From: Alphaproteobacteria bacterium HGW-Alphaproteobacteria-3
GTDB taxonomy: Bacteria > Pseudomonadota > Alphaproteobacteria > Parvibaculales > Parvibaculaceae
Reading direction: 5' to 3'
DNA: 60,495 nucleotides
Assembly (NCBI GenBank): GCA_002842875.1
Contig: PHEF01000048.1
Location: 1 to 60,495, forward strand
The notes beneath the pieces were generated by a model. It made no database searches, was not told the origin of the DNA, and worked only from the letters and a program-made list of their open reading frames with translations. Each line of letters begins with the position of its first letter. The first letter of the stretch is position 1. The translations under genes and the position numbers were made by a program. Shown here one piece after another: positions 18,743-27,361 of the stretch.

Positions 18743-18758
18743 GTGAGTGAGTGTTCAC
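18743..18758 (+). promoter_or_regulatory. Second copy of the GTGAGTGA-type operator, before the DUF2145 gene
   Basis: GTGAGTGAGTGTTCAC matches 14 of 16 positions of the site that overlaps the TetR start at 18102-18117. It lies 26 bases upstream of the ATG at 18784, where a promoter would be expected. I infer that the same TetR protein represses this gene. Confidence 0.6.
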
Positions 18759-18783
18759 ATCAACTTGACGCAGGAGACTGACC

Positions 18784-19693
18784 ATGAGAACGCTTTTTGT
18801 TGCAGCAGCTTTTCTTCTCGCCACCACGATGGGTGCGCATGCCGATAGCGCTTCGGGCGCGCAGGTCTCGGCCGATTTTTCAGGCGCGGTAGGCGACTCG
18901 GTGGCGAAGGGCACGGCGATCGCCGCCGCCCCGCCAACGCGCAGATGAGCTCTGCCGCGAGCGCGATCGAAACCCCCGAACGCGTCATCCCCTTCGCAAA
19001 GAAGGTGGAGCGCGAACTCGGCCAGCGCGGCGCCCTCGTCGCCATCGTCTCGCGCATGGGCCGCGACCCGAAGCAGATGCCCGACGGCATCGGCGACTAC
19101 ACGCATGTCGGCATCTGGGTCTATTCGGAAATGACCGCCGCCGACGGGCGCAAGGTGAATGGCTATGCCGTCTACAATCTCTACCAGGTGGCGGGCGACG
19201 AAGGCCGCAGCGAGCTCAAGCAGGATTTTCCCGCCGAGTTCTTCCCTCGGTCTTCGACCTGAAGACGGGCATCGTGATCCCGACGCCGGAAGTGCAGGCG
19301 GAAATCCTCCGGGTACTGAATTCGAAGACTTACGCGGATCTCCATGTGCCGGCTTACTCCGTCGTCGCCAATCCTTATGACTGGCAATATCAGAACTGCA
19401 CCAACTTCGTGATGAGCGTGCTGGTCGCGGCGATCTATGGCACGGATGACCGGGCGGAAATCACGCGGCATCTGCGCGCCCATTACGAGCCGCAGACGGT
19501 GAAGCTCTCGGGCATCACCCGGGCCGTGGGTTCGATCTTCGTGGATGGCTTTGCCACCGCCGATCACAGGGGCGGCCCGCTAAAGATCTCGACCTTCGAC
19601 TCGATTGTTCGCTTCCTCACGACCTACGGCATGGCGCAAGCTGTGCTGGAAGTGACGGAAGAGGGCATCGTGGAGAAACAAGTCGCGCTCTGA
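18784..19693 (+). pseudogene. DUF2145 family exported protein, interrupted by two one-base frameshifts
   Basis: Three consecutive frames encode one DUF2145-like protein. Part 1 (18784-18948) starts MRTLFVAAAFLLATTMGAHA, a clean signal peptide after AGGAG. Part 2 (about 18930-19262) carries ALVAIVSRMGRDPKQ and DYTHVGIWVY. Part 3 (about 19245-19693) carries PYDWQYQNCTNFVMSVL, the conserved QNC segment, and the normal C terminus. Restoring one base in each of two C-rich runs (GCCGCCCCGCC near 18930 and TTCCCTC near 19245) joins the frames. So the lesions are either two single-base losses or sequencing errors. Family function is unknown, and the protein is probably periplasmic. Confidence 0.8.
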
Positions 19694-19804
19694 CGGAAAC
19701 AGGCGAAGAGACTGCGCAAGGCCCGGTCGGAAACGTCCGAGCCTTTTCCGTGTCGTTCCCTGGCCATGGTTCCTTCCTTCCCTCAAGGGGAGGGTGGGAA
19801 GTGC

Positions 19805-20977
19805 TTATCGGCCTCTCAGCTCCTTCTCCAGTCGTTCCCACATCGGGCGGCAATCGACGACGCTGCCTTCGCGCATGGCGCGGTCGGCGGCCATGACGGT
19901 GAGGCCGGCGACCATCGCGTCGTAGACCTGGACTGGGAAGGGCGCGCCGTCGAGGAGATGGGCGGCGAGGTGGCGGCCCATCTGCTCATCCGAACCGTAA
20001 TGGCCCTCGATGCTGGCGGGAAATTCCTCCGTCTGCGGATCGCTCGTGCCGAGCGCGTCGCGGAAGGTGAGGCGGTTGGTCACGAGGTCGGCTTCCATCG
20101 CGCCATCGGTCCCTGCGAAATACCAGCGGCGCTGAAGGATGCCCGCATGGGTGTTGGCGTGGAAGGACAGGCGCACGCCGTTCTCGTATTCGATGAGGGC
20201 GGTCTGATTGTCCGCGACATCGGCATCGGAACGAAAGACGCTTTCACCGGCGTTCCAGCCCGCGCGCCAGAGTTCGTAAGGCACCTCGCCGCCGGCATAG
20301 CGGCGTTCGGCCAGCGCTTCATTCTCCGGCGTGAAGATGGAACGGCCGCCGAAACTTGCGACCCGCGCGGGAAGCGCGCCGGCAAAAAGCCGGTAGAGGT
20401 CGAAATCGTGGCAGCATTTGTCGAGCAGGAAGGACCCGGCATGAGCCTCGTGGCGGCGCCAGTCGCGCATGAGGAAGGCGCCATGCTCGGGATGAAGATG
20501 CTCATTGCCTTCGAAGCTGACGAGGCGGCCGATGCCGTCGGGTCCGAGGCGGCGCGCGACGGCGGCGACGAGCGGCGAGGAACGGAGCACCAGGCCGACA
20601 AGAACCGAGGACTGTCCATGTTCGCGCAAGAGCCGCGCCAGCGCCCATGTCTCTTCTTCCGTGCGCACGACCGGCTTCTCGCTGAAGACGCGCGCGCCCG
20701 CCGCGAGCCCTGCGCTTATGTGATCGAGATGCAGGTGGTTGGGCGAACCGACCATGAGGAGATCGGGCTTCTCGGCGGCGAGCATCGTCTCGACATCGCC
20801 GTAAGCGGTGCCCGCATCGAGCCCGCGCTTCTCGAGCATGGAGCGGCCGATGGGTGCGGGATCGGCATGGGCGACGATGCGGATATGGGGGGCTGCGGCG
20901 GCAAGATGGCGGATGACGGTCGCAATGCGCCGCCCGAGCCCCGCGACGGCGATGGAGAAAGTGCCGCTTGTCTTCAT
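19805..20977 (-). CDS. Gfo/Idh/MocA-family oxidoreductase
   Basis: 390-residue NAD(P)-dependent dehydrogenase-like protein. The N-terminal Rossmann fold starts FSIAVAGLGRRIATVI, with Arg-Arg in the usual third-glycine region. The family EKP motif is present (VFSEKPVVRTEEE, about residues 95-107). The second domain includes LLDKCCHDFDLYRLF, where the catalytic Lys/His of the family normally lie. Relatives act on sugars, inositols or related alcohols, and the substrate is unknown. The gene stands alone and convergent with the DUF2145 gene. No strong ribosome binding site is visible. Confidence 0.85.
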   Translation of the reverse strand: MKTSGTFSIAVAGLGRRIATVIRHLAAAAPHIRIVAHADPAPIGRSMLEKRGLDAGTAYGDVETMLAAEKPDLLMVGSPNHLHLDHISAGLAAGARVFSEKPVVRTEEETWALARLLREHGQSSVLVGLVLRSSPLVAAVARRLGPDGIGRLVSFEGNEHLHPEHGAFLMRDWRRHEAHAGSFLLDKCCHDFDLYRLFAGALPARVASFGGRSIFTPENEALAERRYAGGEVPYELWRAGWNAGESVFRSDADVADNQTALIEYENGVRLSFHANTHAGILQRRWYFAGTDGAMEADLVTNRLTFRDALGTSDPQTEEFPASIEGHYGSDEQMGRHLAAHLLDGAPFPVQVYDAMVAGLTVMAADRAMREGSVVDCRPMWERLEKELRGR

Positions 20978-21105
20978 GATTGCGATTTCTAGCTGTTAGG
21001 ATGTGTTGTTGCGAGGATGTTGTATTACAGGAAGGCGGCAGCATACCCCTCAACCCTCTCACAGGGGAGGCCGGGAACGATGGACCTGCAATCTAACTGC
21101 CTCCT

Positions 21106-21212
21106 TCGTCATCGCGAGGCCGCTGAAAGCGGCCGTGGCGATTCATAGAGCCGTCAACATTGTCGAAAGCGCCCTATGGATTGCTTCGTCGCTTCGCTCC
21201 TCGCAATGACGA
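21106..21212. repeat. Palindromic intergenic repeat, family A (full copy)
   Basis: This 107-base imperfect palindrome has ends TCGTCATCGCGAGG and CCTCGCAATGACGA, which are inverted copies with one difference. Internally, GATTCATAG faces CTATGGATTG. Related sequence lies at 26967-27070 and, as a half copy, at 60398-60432. The 333-base gap between the dehydrogenase start (20977) and the phosphofructokinase start (21311) holds this repeat and otherwise no gene. Confidence 0.8.
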
Positions 21213-21310
21213 ACGAGAGAGTTATTCCCTGAAGCAGTGCCGGTTAGAATTTCCGGCAATCGTTGAAGTGTGAGATTCGGGCAAACACCCGGCGAAAGGA
21301 AATGCAGGCA

Positions 21311-22465
21311 ATGCGTATCGGAATCCTCACCGGCGGCGGCGACGTGCCGGGTCTCAATTCCTGCATCAAGGCGGTGACGCGGCGCGCCAATGAACTCGGC
21401 TGGGAGGTGATCGGCTTTCGCCGCGGCTGGGCGGGGCCGATGAGCTACAATCCCGACGATCCGGAAGGCAGCGAGCAGCACCTGATGCGGCTCGACGGCG
21501 AAGCCGTGCGGACCATCGACCGCATGGGCGGCACGGTGCTGCATACGACGCGGACCGACCCGCAATGGATGGTCGAGGAAAAGCTGCCGGATTTCCTGAA
21601 GGGGAAATTCAAGCTGTCGGACAAGGGCACGGTCGACACGACGCCGCATATCCTGCGCGTGTTCGAGCATCTCGGCATCGACGTGATGGTGACGATCGGC
21701 GGCGACGGTACGCTGAACTACGCCGCGCAGCTTCACCGCGAAGGCATGAAGGTGGTGTCGATCCCCAAGACGATGGACAACGACGTTTTCGGCACGGATT
21801 ACTGCATCGGTTTCTCGACCGCGGTTTCGCGCTCGGTCGAATATATCAACGCGCTGCGCACCTCGACGGGAAGCCACGAGCGCATTGCCGTGGTGGAACT
21901 CTTCGGCCGCCATTCGGGCGAGACGGCGCTGCTGGCGAGCTACCTCGCCGATGCCGACCGGGCGATCATTGCCGAAGTGCCCTTCGACCCGGCGCGGCTC
22001 GCCGAACTCCTCGCTGCCGACCGTATGGAAAACCCGGCGCGCTACGCCATGGTGGTGGTATCGGAAGGCGCGAAGGTGGAAGGCGGCAAGGAAATGACCT
22101 ACGGCCAGGCCGACGAATACGGACGCAAGCGGCTCGGCGGCATCGGTCATCTGCTGGGCGAGGAACTGACGAAGGCGACAGGCATCGACACGATCACGCA
22201 GTCGCTCGCCTATCTGATGCGCGCGGGCGCTCCCGACGCGCTCGACCAGATGGTCGCGAAAGGTTTCGGCACGCTTGCCGTGCAGGAGATCGCGGAAGGG
22301 CGCACAGGCTTCATGACGGCGCTGCGCGACGGCAACTACGCGACCGTGCCGGCGGATGTCTGCGCGAGCGGCCGCAAGCGCGTCGATGTCGATGCCTTCT
22401 ACGACGCGCAAGCTTACCGTCCGCGCATCGCCCGCGTGCTGGGCACGCCGATGTATTTGTATTGA
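21311..22465 (+). CDS. 6-phosphofructokinase (group with GGDGT plus PKTMDND)
   Basis: 384-residue phosphofructokinase phosphorylating fructose 6-phosphate to fructose 1,6-bisphosphate. The nucleotide/phosphoryl-donor loops are GILTGGGDVPGLN at the N terminus and TIGGDGTLNYA (about residues 125-135). The catalytic segment PKTMDNDVFGTDYCIGF follows. Position 104 (E. coli numbering) is Gly, as in ATP enzymes, while position 124 is Lys, as in PPi enzymes. This mixed pair is known from ATP-using enzymes such as those of trypanosomes, so ATP is more likely but not certain. I prefer the ATG at 21311: GAAAGGA is well spaced from it, whereas the in-frame ATG at 21302 is too close. Confidence 0.9.
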   Translation: MRIGILTGGGDVPGLNSCIKAVTRRANELGWEVIGFRRGWAGPMSYNPDDPEGSEQHLMRLDGEAVRTIDRMGGTVLHTTRTDPQWMVEEKLPDFLKGKFKLSDKGTVDTTPHILRVFEHLGIDVMVTIGGDGTLNYAAQLHREGMKVVSIPKTMDNDVFGTDYCIGFSTAVSRSVEYINALRTSTGSHERIAVVELFGRHSGETALLASYLADADRAIIAEVPFDPARLAELLAADRMENPARYAMVVVSEGAKVEGGKEMTYGQADEYGRKRLGGIGHLLGEELTKATGIDTITQSLAYLMRAGAPDALDQMVAKGFGTLAVQEIAEGRTGFMTALRDGNYATVPADVCASGRKRVDVDAFYDAQAYRPRIARVLGTPMYLY

Positions 22466-22494
22466 GGGGTGGCTGTCTCTGGCCCTGCCAAATG

Positions 22495-22582
22495 CGTCAT
22501 GGCCCGCTTCATGCGGGCCATCCACGTCTTTGCCACGGATACCAGAAAGACGTGGATGACCCGGACAAGCCGGGTCATGACG
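22495..22582. repeat. Palindromic intergenic repeat, family B
   Basis: An 88-base sequence made of nested inverted repeats. It opens CGTCATGGCCCGC and closes GGGTCATGACG. The inner arms CCACGTCTTT and AAAGACGTGG pair, and each arm also contains its own small hairpin (GGCCCGCTTCATGCGGGCC and CCCGGACAAGCCGGG). It lies between two convergent genes and may act as a bidirectional terminator. The style is that of dispersed REP-like elements, but only this copy is seen here. Confidence 0.7.
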
Positions 22583-22610
22583 AATTAGAGAAACGGAATG
22601 GAAACTCCCC

Positions 22611-23060
22611 CTACCGCTTCAACTGCATGGTCTGGCGGCCTTGTTCGTCGTCGCTGCCGATGATCTTGAAGCCGAAGTGCTGATAGAGAGAGTGCGCATC
22701 GTTGGTGGACAGCATGATGCGCGTGACCGAGGCGAGCGCCGGATCGTTCACCATCGTCTCCACGAGCCATTTGCCGAGCGCGTTGCCGCGATGGATCGGC
22801 AGGATATAGATGTCGCTCATCCAGGCGAAGCGCGTGATATCCGTCACCATGCGGCCGAAGCCGGCCTGTTCGCCATCCGGCGAGTAGAGCCCGTAGGCAC
22901 GGGAATTCAGGATACTCGTCGACAACGCATCGGGCGAGACGTCGCGCGCCCAATAGGTTGCGCCGAGCATCTTGAGAATGGAATCCATGTCCAGACGGGA
23001 CTTGTCGGTATTGATTTCAAATCCGTGGCGTGTCCAGGAAGAGATTTCGGTAACACTCAT
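22611..23060 (-). CDS. GNAT-family N-acetyltransferase
   Basis: 149-residue acetyltransferase. The acetyl-CoA pyrophosphate loop is visible in DIYILPIHRGNALGKWLVETMV (about residues 82-103), preceded by the strand with GRMVTDITRFAWMSD. The C-terminal alpha/beta element SLYQHFGFKIIG is typical. The acceptor substrate cannot be predicted; it may be a small molecule or a protein N terminus. The gene is followed by repeat B and precedes the convergent phosphofructokinase. Length is normal. Confidence 0.85.
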   Translation of the reverse strand: MSVTEISSWTRHGFEINTDKSRLDMDSILKMLGATYWARDVSPDALSTSILNSRAYGLYSPDGEQAGFGRMVTDITRFAWMSDIYILPIHRGNALGKWLVETMVNDPALASVTRIMLSTNDAHSLYQHFGFKIIGSDDEQGRQTMQLKR

Positions 23061-23113
23061 ACGCTTACTCGTCGACTTTCTTCTTGTTGTTTACTGGTCC
23101 GGAGGTCCCTTTA

Positions 23114-24205
23114 TTATTTGGCCCCCGCGCGCTGAGCATAGATCCACGCTTCCTCCGCAAGCGGACGGACATTTGCCGCCATCTGCTTTGCATGTTCACT
23201 GGATGCTGTACCGTCTCTCACCCGCCCCGCGATTCCCTGAAGAATACCGGCAAGACGAAAGAAATTATACGAAAAATAAAAATCGAGATTTTCGATGCCG
23301 GGACGGTTCGTCCGCTCGCAATACATGGCGATATACTCATCGAGGGTCGGGATGCCGAGCGACTTGAGGTCCGCCGTCCTGATCGAGCCGGTGCCGCCGC
23401 CCGTGCCCTGGCCGGGCATGACCCATTGCATCAGGCTGTAGGTGAAGTCGCCGAGCGGATGGCCGAGCGTCGACAGCTCCCAGTCGAGCACGGCGATGAC
23501 CTTCGGCTCGGCGGGATGGAGCACCGTGTTGTCGAGGCGGTAGTCGCCATGGACGATCGAGGTGGATGCGTCCTGCGGCACATTCTCCGGCAGCCATTCC
23601 ATGAGACGGTTCATCGCCGGAATGGTTTCCGTTTCGGAGGCGGTATATTGCTTCGACCAGCGCGAAATCTGGCGCGCGAAGTAATTTCCGGGCTTGCCGA
23701 AATCGCCGAGGCCGATCTTCTCGTAATCGACCGTGTGGAGGCGGGCCATCGTCTCGTTGAGCGAGGCGTAGATTTTCCAGCGCGTCTCCTTGTCCTGGGC
23801 GGGCATCAGCGGTTCCCAGAGCACACGGCCTTCCACCATGTCCATGATGTAGAACATGGTACCGATGACGCTGTCGTCCTCACACAGACAATAGGTGCGC
23901 GGCACGGGAAAGCCCGTGGTGCCGAGCGCGGTGATGACCGTGTATTCGCGGTCGACCGCGTGGGCGGAGGGGAGGAGCTTTCCCGGCGGCTTGCGGCGCA
24001 GCACATATTTCCGCTTCGGCGTGACGAGCTGATAGGTGGGGTTCGATTGCCCGCCCTTGAACTGGCGGACGGTGAGAGGGCCTTCGAAGCCGTCGACATG
24101 GGCGGCCATGTAGTCCTCGAGGCGCTTCTCGTCGAACTTGTGGCTGTCGGCCACGTCTTTCGTGCCGGAGAACTGCTCCTGGCGGCTTGCTTCTGCGTCG
24201 CTCAT
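23114..24205 (-). CDS. APH-like phosphotransferase family protein (ACAD10/11 kinase-domain type), paralogue 1
   Basis: 363-residue aminoglycoside-phosphotransferase-fold protein related to the kinase domain fused to acyl-CoA dehydrogenase in ACAD10/ACAD11. The ATP-site lysine region is VLRRKPPGKLLPSAHAVDREY. The catalytic loop IVHGDYRLDN and the DFG-like VLDWELSTLGHPLGD follow. Relatives phosphorylate hydroxyacyl-CoA in beta-oxidation of 4-hydroxy acids, which I infer as a possible role. GGGGAG precedes the ATG at 24205. A second homologue lies at 53920-54987, next to lipid genes. The frame is intact and of normal length. Confidence 0.87.
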   Translation of the reverse strand: MSDAEASRQEQFSGTKDVADSHKFDEKRLEDYMAAHVDGFEGPLTVRQFKGGQSNPTYQLVTPKRKYVLRRKPPGKLLPSAHAVDREYTVITALGTTGFPVPRTYCLCEDDSVIGTMFYIMDMVEGRVLWEPLMPAQDKETRWKIYASLNETMARLHTVDYEKIGLGDFGKPGNYFARQISRWSKQYTASETETIPAMNRLMEWLPENVPQDASTSIVHGDYRLDNTVLHPAEPKVIAVLDWELSTLGHPLGDFTYSLMQWVMPGQGTGGGTGSIRTADLKSLGIPTLDEYIAMYCERTNRPGIENLDFYFSYNFFRLAGILQGIAGRVRDGTASSEHAKQMAANVRPLAEEAWIYAQRAGAK

Positions 24206-24261
24206 CTTCGTTTCACTCCCCGTATTGTTTATTCCGTGTACGTATTCCGAATGTCCGCTCC

Positions 24262-25382
24262 TCACGCGCCCTGCTTTTCGCGCTCGATGGCGCGGTAGCC
24301 GATGTCGCGGCGGCAGAAGCCTTCCGGCCAGTCGATCTTCGCGACGGCCTCATAGGCGCGCGCCTGCGCCTCGGCCGTCGTCGCGCCGGTGGCGGTGACG
24401 TTCAACACGCGCCCGCCCGTCGCATAGATGTGGCCGCCCTCGGCCTTCGTGCCGGCATGGAAAATCTGTACATGGTCGAGCGCGGCCGCGCCGGCGAGAC
24501 CCTTGATTTCGGTGTTCTTGCGATAGTCGCCCGGATAGCCGGCGGCGGCCATGACCACGGTGAGCGCAACCTCGTCCTTCCAGCGTATGTCGGCCCTGTC
24601 GAGCGTGCCGTCGTGGCAGGCCATGAGCATCGGCACGACATCGGACGCGAGCCGCATCATCAGCACCTGGGTTTCGGGATCGCCGAAGCGCGCATTGTAT
24701 TCGATGAGCTGCGGCCCTGACTTCGCGATCATCAGGCCCGCATAAAGGACACCCTTGTAGGGCATGCCCTTGTCGCGCATGGCGCGCACCGTGGGCTCGA
24801 CGATCTCCTTCATCACGCGCGCGGTGAGTTCGGGCGTCATGACGGGGGCGGGCGAATAGGCGCCCATGCCGCCCGTGTTCGGGCCTTCGTCATTGTCGAA
24901 GACGCGCTTGTGATCCTGCGCGGCGACGAGGGCGCGCACATGCGTGCCGTCGCACAGCGCGAAGAAGCTCGCCTCCTCGCCTTCGAGGAATTCCTCGATC
25001 ACGACTTCGGCGCCCGCATGGCCGAAGCGGCCGCCGAGAATGCTGTCGATGGCGGTCTCGGCCTCGGCGAGCGTCATCGCGATGATGACGCCCTTGCCGG
25101 CGGCGAGCCCGTCCGCCTTGACGACGATGGGAACGCCCCTGGCGGCGATGAAGGCCGCACCAGCGGATCCTCAGGCCCGACCACGACGAAGCCGATGTCC
25201 TTCTCGCGGACGAAGCGGACGATCGCGTCGAAATCGAGCGCGGAGAGGGGGACGCATTCGGCGACCTGCGCGATGCCGCCATTGCCGGGCGCGCAATAGA
25301 GGGTGCCGCATTCCGGGCTTTTGGCGATGGCCCAGCACAGAGCGTTTTCCCGGCCGCCGGAGCCGATGACGAGAATATTCAT
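24262..25382 (-). pseudogene. purD: Phosphoribosylamine-glycine ligase with an internal deletion and frame break
   Basis: PurD makes glycinamide ribonucleotide, the second step of de novo purine synthesis. The N-terminal part (25382 to about 25158) reads [19 protein letters not shown] up to [10 protein letters not shown]. The rest continues in another frame as [23 protein letters not shown] through [17 protein letters not shown] to 24262. About 53 residues that normally lie between these parts (the FGPSxxAAxLEGSKxFxK...IPTA region of the ATP-grasp domain) are absent. The gap is about 160 bases and not a multiple of three. The signature GGREHAL also reads GGRENAL. As written the gene cannot make a complete enzyme. 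Either a real deletion or an assembly fault is possible. Confidence 0.88.
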
Positions 25383-25536
25383 TCGGGTTGCCGTTTCCTG
25401 GTGGTCTGGCCTTCGGCCACCGGGGGGTTGGGGCGCGAAGGCGTCCCTTGTAACATGGGGTTTCGCTCCGGCAAACCGGCGCGGCCTGACCCCCGCAAGC
25501 CCTCGCAATGGCTCCAGAAGAGCCGGAAAAAAGCTT

Positions 25537-26964
25537 ATGACCCCTCCGGAAAGCGCCGACGGCAACGCTCACGAATTCTCTGTCAGCGAGATTTCCTTCG
25601 CGCTGAAACGGACAGTGGAGGAGACGTTCGGCCATGTCCGCGTGCGCGGCGAGATTACCGGCTATCGCGGGCCGCATTCCTCCGGCCATTGCTATTTCGG
25701 GCTGAAGGACGACAAGGCGCGGATCGACGCCGTGGTCTGGCGCGGCGCCTTCGGCAAGCTCCGCTTCAAGCCCGAAGAGGGCATGGAGGTGATCGCGACG
25801 GGAAAGCTCACGACCTATCCCGGAAGCTCCAAATACCAGATCGTGATCGAGCATCTGGAGCCGGCGGGCGTCGGCGCCTTGATGGCGCTGCTGGAAGAGC
25901 GGCGCAGGAAGCTCGGCGCCGAAGGCTTGTTTGCGCCGGAGCGGAAGAGGCCGCTGCCCTTCCTTCCGGACGTGATCGGCGTGGTGACGAGCCCGACCGG
26001 CGCCGTGATTCGCGACATTCTCCACCGCCTGCAGGACCGTTTTCCGCGCCGCGTGATCGTCTGGCCGGTGCGCGTGCAGGGCGAGACGAGCGCCGCCGAG
26101 GTCGCCGCCGCCATCCGGGGCTTCAACGCGATGGAGAAGGGTGGCGCGCTGCCCCGGCCCGATGTGCTGATCGTCGCGCGGGGCGGCGGCTCCATCGAGG
26201 ATCTGTGGCCGTTCAACGAGGAGATCGTGGTGCGCGCCGCCGCCGCAAGCGAAATCCCGCTCATTTCGGCGGTGGGCCACGAGACGGACACGACGCTGAT
26301 CGACTTCGCCGCCGACCGCCGCGCGCCGACGCCGACGGCGGCCGCCGAAATGGCCGTGCCGGTGCGAAGCGACCTCATCGCCGATGTGAGCGACAAGGGA
26401 ACGCGGCTCATGCGCGGCGAGAGGCGGCTCGTCGAGGATTGCCGCACGCGGCTCTCGGGGCTTTCGCGCGGCCTGCCGAGGCTCGCCGATCTCGTCGCGC
26501 TGCCGCGCCAGCGCTTCGACAATGCAGCGGACAAGCTTGGCCGCGCACTCGTCCGCGCGACGGAGGTGAAAGGCGCCGCCTTCCACCGTATCGAGGGCAG
26601 GCTCTCCGACCGGCCGATCCAGCAGAAGATCGAAACCGGGCGCAAGGCGCTGCCGCAGCTTCTGGAACGGCTCTCGCGGGCGGAGACGCGCCATCTCGGC
26701 GACCTCGCGCGCCGCCTCGACGGCACGGGAAAGCTGCTGGAGAGCTACTCCTATCATGGTGTGCTGAAGCGCGGTTACGCCGTGGTGCGCGATGCGGAGG
26801 GCAAGCCGGTCCGCACGGCGGCAGGGCAGAACGCGGGCGACGTGCTCGACATCGAATTCGCGGATGGACGCCTCGGCGCCGTGGTCGCGCAAGGTGGCGC
26901 GCCGAAGCCGCAGCCGAAGAAGGCGGCGAGAAAAGACGGCGGCAAGCAGGGGAATTTGCTCTAG
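25537..26964 (+). CDS. xseA: Exodeoxyribonuclease VII large subunit
   Basis: 475-residue catalytic subunit of exonuclease VII, which degrades single-stranded DNA from either end. The N-terminal OB fold contains [12 protein letters not shown] and [10 protein letters not shown]. The catalytic domain has [29 protein letters not shown] and [22 protein letters not shown] helical region and a basic C terminus follow. I chose [14 protein letters not shown] at 25537, since the frame upstream runs over the purD promoter. It is divergent from purD, a common alphaproteobacterial neighbourhood. The frame is complete. Confidence 0.96.
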   Translation: MTPPESADGNAHEFSVSEISFALKRTVEETFGHVRVRGEITGYRGPHSSGHCYFGLKDDKARIDAVVWRGAFGKLRFKPEEGMEVIATGKLTTYPGSSKYQIVIEHLEPAGVGALMALLEERRRKLGAEGLFAPERKRPLPFLPDVIGVVTSPTGAVIRDILHRLQDRFPRRVIVWPVRVQGETSAAEVAAAIRGFNAMEKGGALPRPDVLIVARGGGSIEDLWPFNEEIVVRAAAASEIPLISAVGHETDTTLIDFAADRRAPTPTAAAEMAVPVRSDLIADVSDKGTRLMRGERRLVEDCRTRLSGLSRGLPRLADLVALPRQRFDNAADKLGRALVRATEVKGAAFHRIEGRLSDRPIQQKIETGRKALPQLLERLSRAETRHLGDLARRLDGTGKLLESYSYHGVLKRGYAVVRDAEGKPVRTAAGQNAGDVLDIEFADGRLGAVVAQGGAPKPQPKKAARKDGGKQGNLL

Positions 26965-26966
26965 CC

Positions 26967-27070
26967 CGTCATTGCGAAGAGGCGAAAGCCGACGAAGCAA
27001 TCCATTGAGCGATGACGACGGCGTCTGCCGCTGTATGGATTGCCACGCCGCTTCGCGGCTCGCAATGACG
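26967..27070. repeat. Palindromic intergenic repeat, family A (second copy)
   Basis: Starts CGTCATTGCGA and ends CGCAATGACG, a perfect terminal inverted match, with GACGAAGCAATCCA facing TGGATTGCCACGCCG inside. The arm sequence is close to the copies at 21106-21212 and 60398-60432. It fills most of the gap between xseA and the DUF2093 gene. Confidence 0.8.
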
Positions 27071-27142
27071 AGGTTGGGGAATTTTGCGCCCGTGCCGCGA
27101 GCGCTGTAAGGTGCGTCCGAAAGGTGTCCGAAAGGTAGTAAC

Positions 27143-27361
27143 ATGAACAGGATCGACAGGCCCGGCAGCGGCGAAGCGGAACTCGTCTATGGCGACGGGG
27201 AATTCCATATCGTGCGGCCGGGCGCCTATGTGACATGCGCGGTGACGGGTGCGCATATTCCGCTCGACGAACTGCGCTACTGGAATGCCGACCTGCAGGA
27301 GCCTTACGCGACGCCGGAAGCCTCGCTGAAGCGTATGCGCGAAAAGGGGATGGCCGGCTGA
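27143..27361 (+). CDS. DUF2093 protein
   Basis: 72-residue alphaproteobacterial protein of unknown function. The conserved core is visible (EFHIVRPGAYVTCAVTGAHIPLDELRYWNADLQEPY), and the gene is regularly found next to xseA. It has no membrane segment or signal peptide. The stop overlaps the start of the M23 peptidase gene (TGATG), so the two are probably translated together. Confidence 0.88.
   Translation: MNRIDRPGSGEAELVYGDGEFHIVRPGAYVTCAVTGAHIPLDELRYWNADLQEPYATPEASLKRMREKGMAG

Noticed and set aside
18784..19693. Programmed ribosomal frameshifting in the DUF2145 gene
   Set aside because: Two separate shifts would be needed, with no slippery heptamer or downstream stem seen. Base loss or sequencing error is simpler.
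24262..25382. Intein or intron explanation for the interrupted purD
   Set aside because: Sequence is missing, not inserted, and there is no splicing domain.
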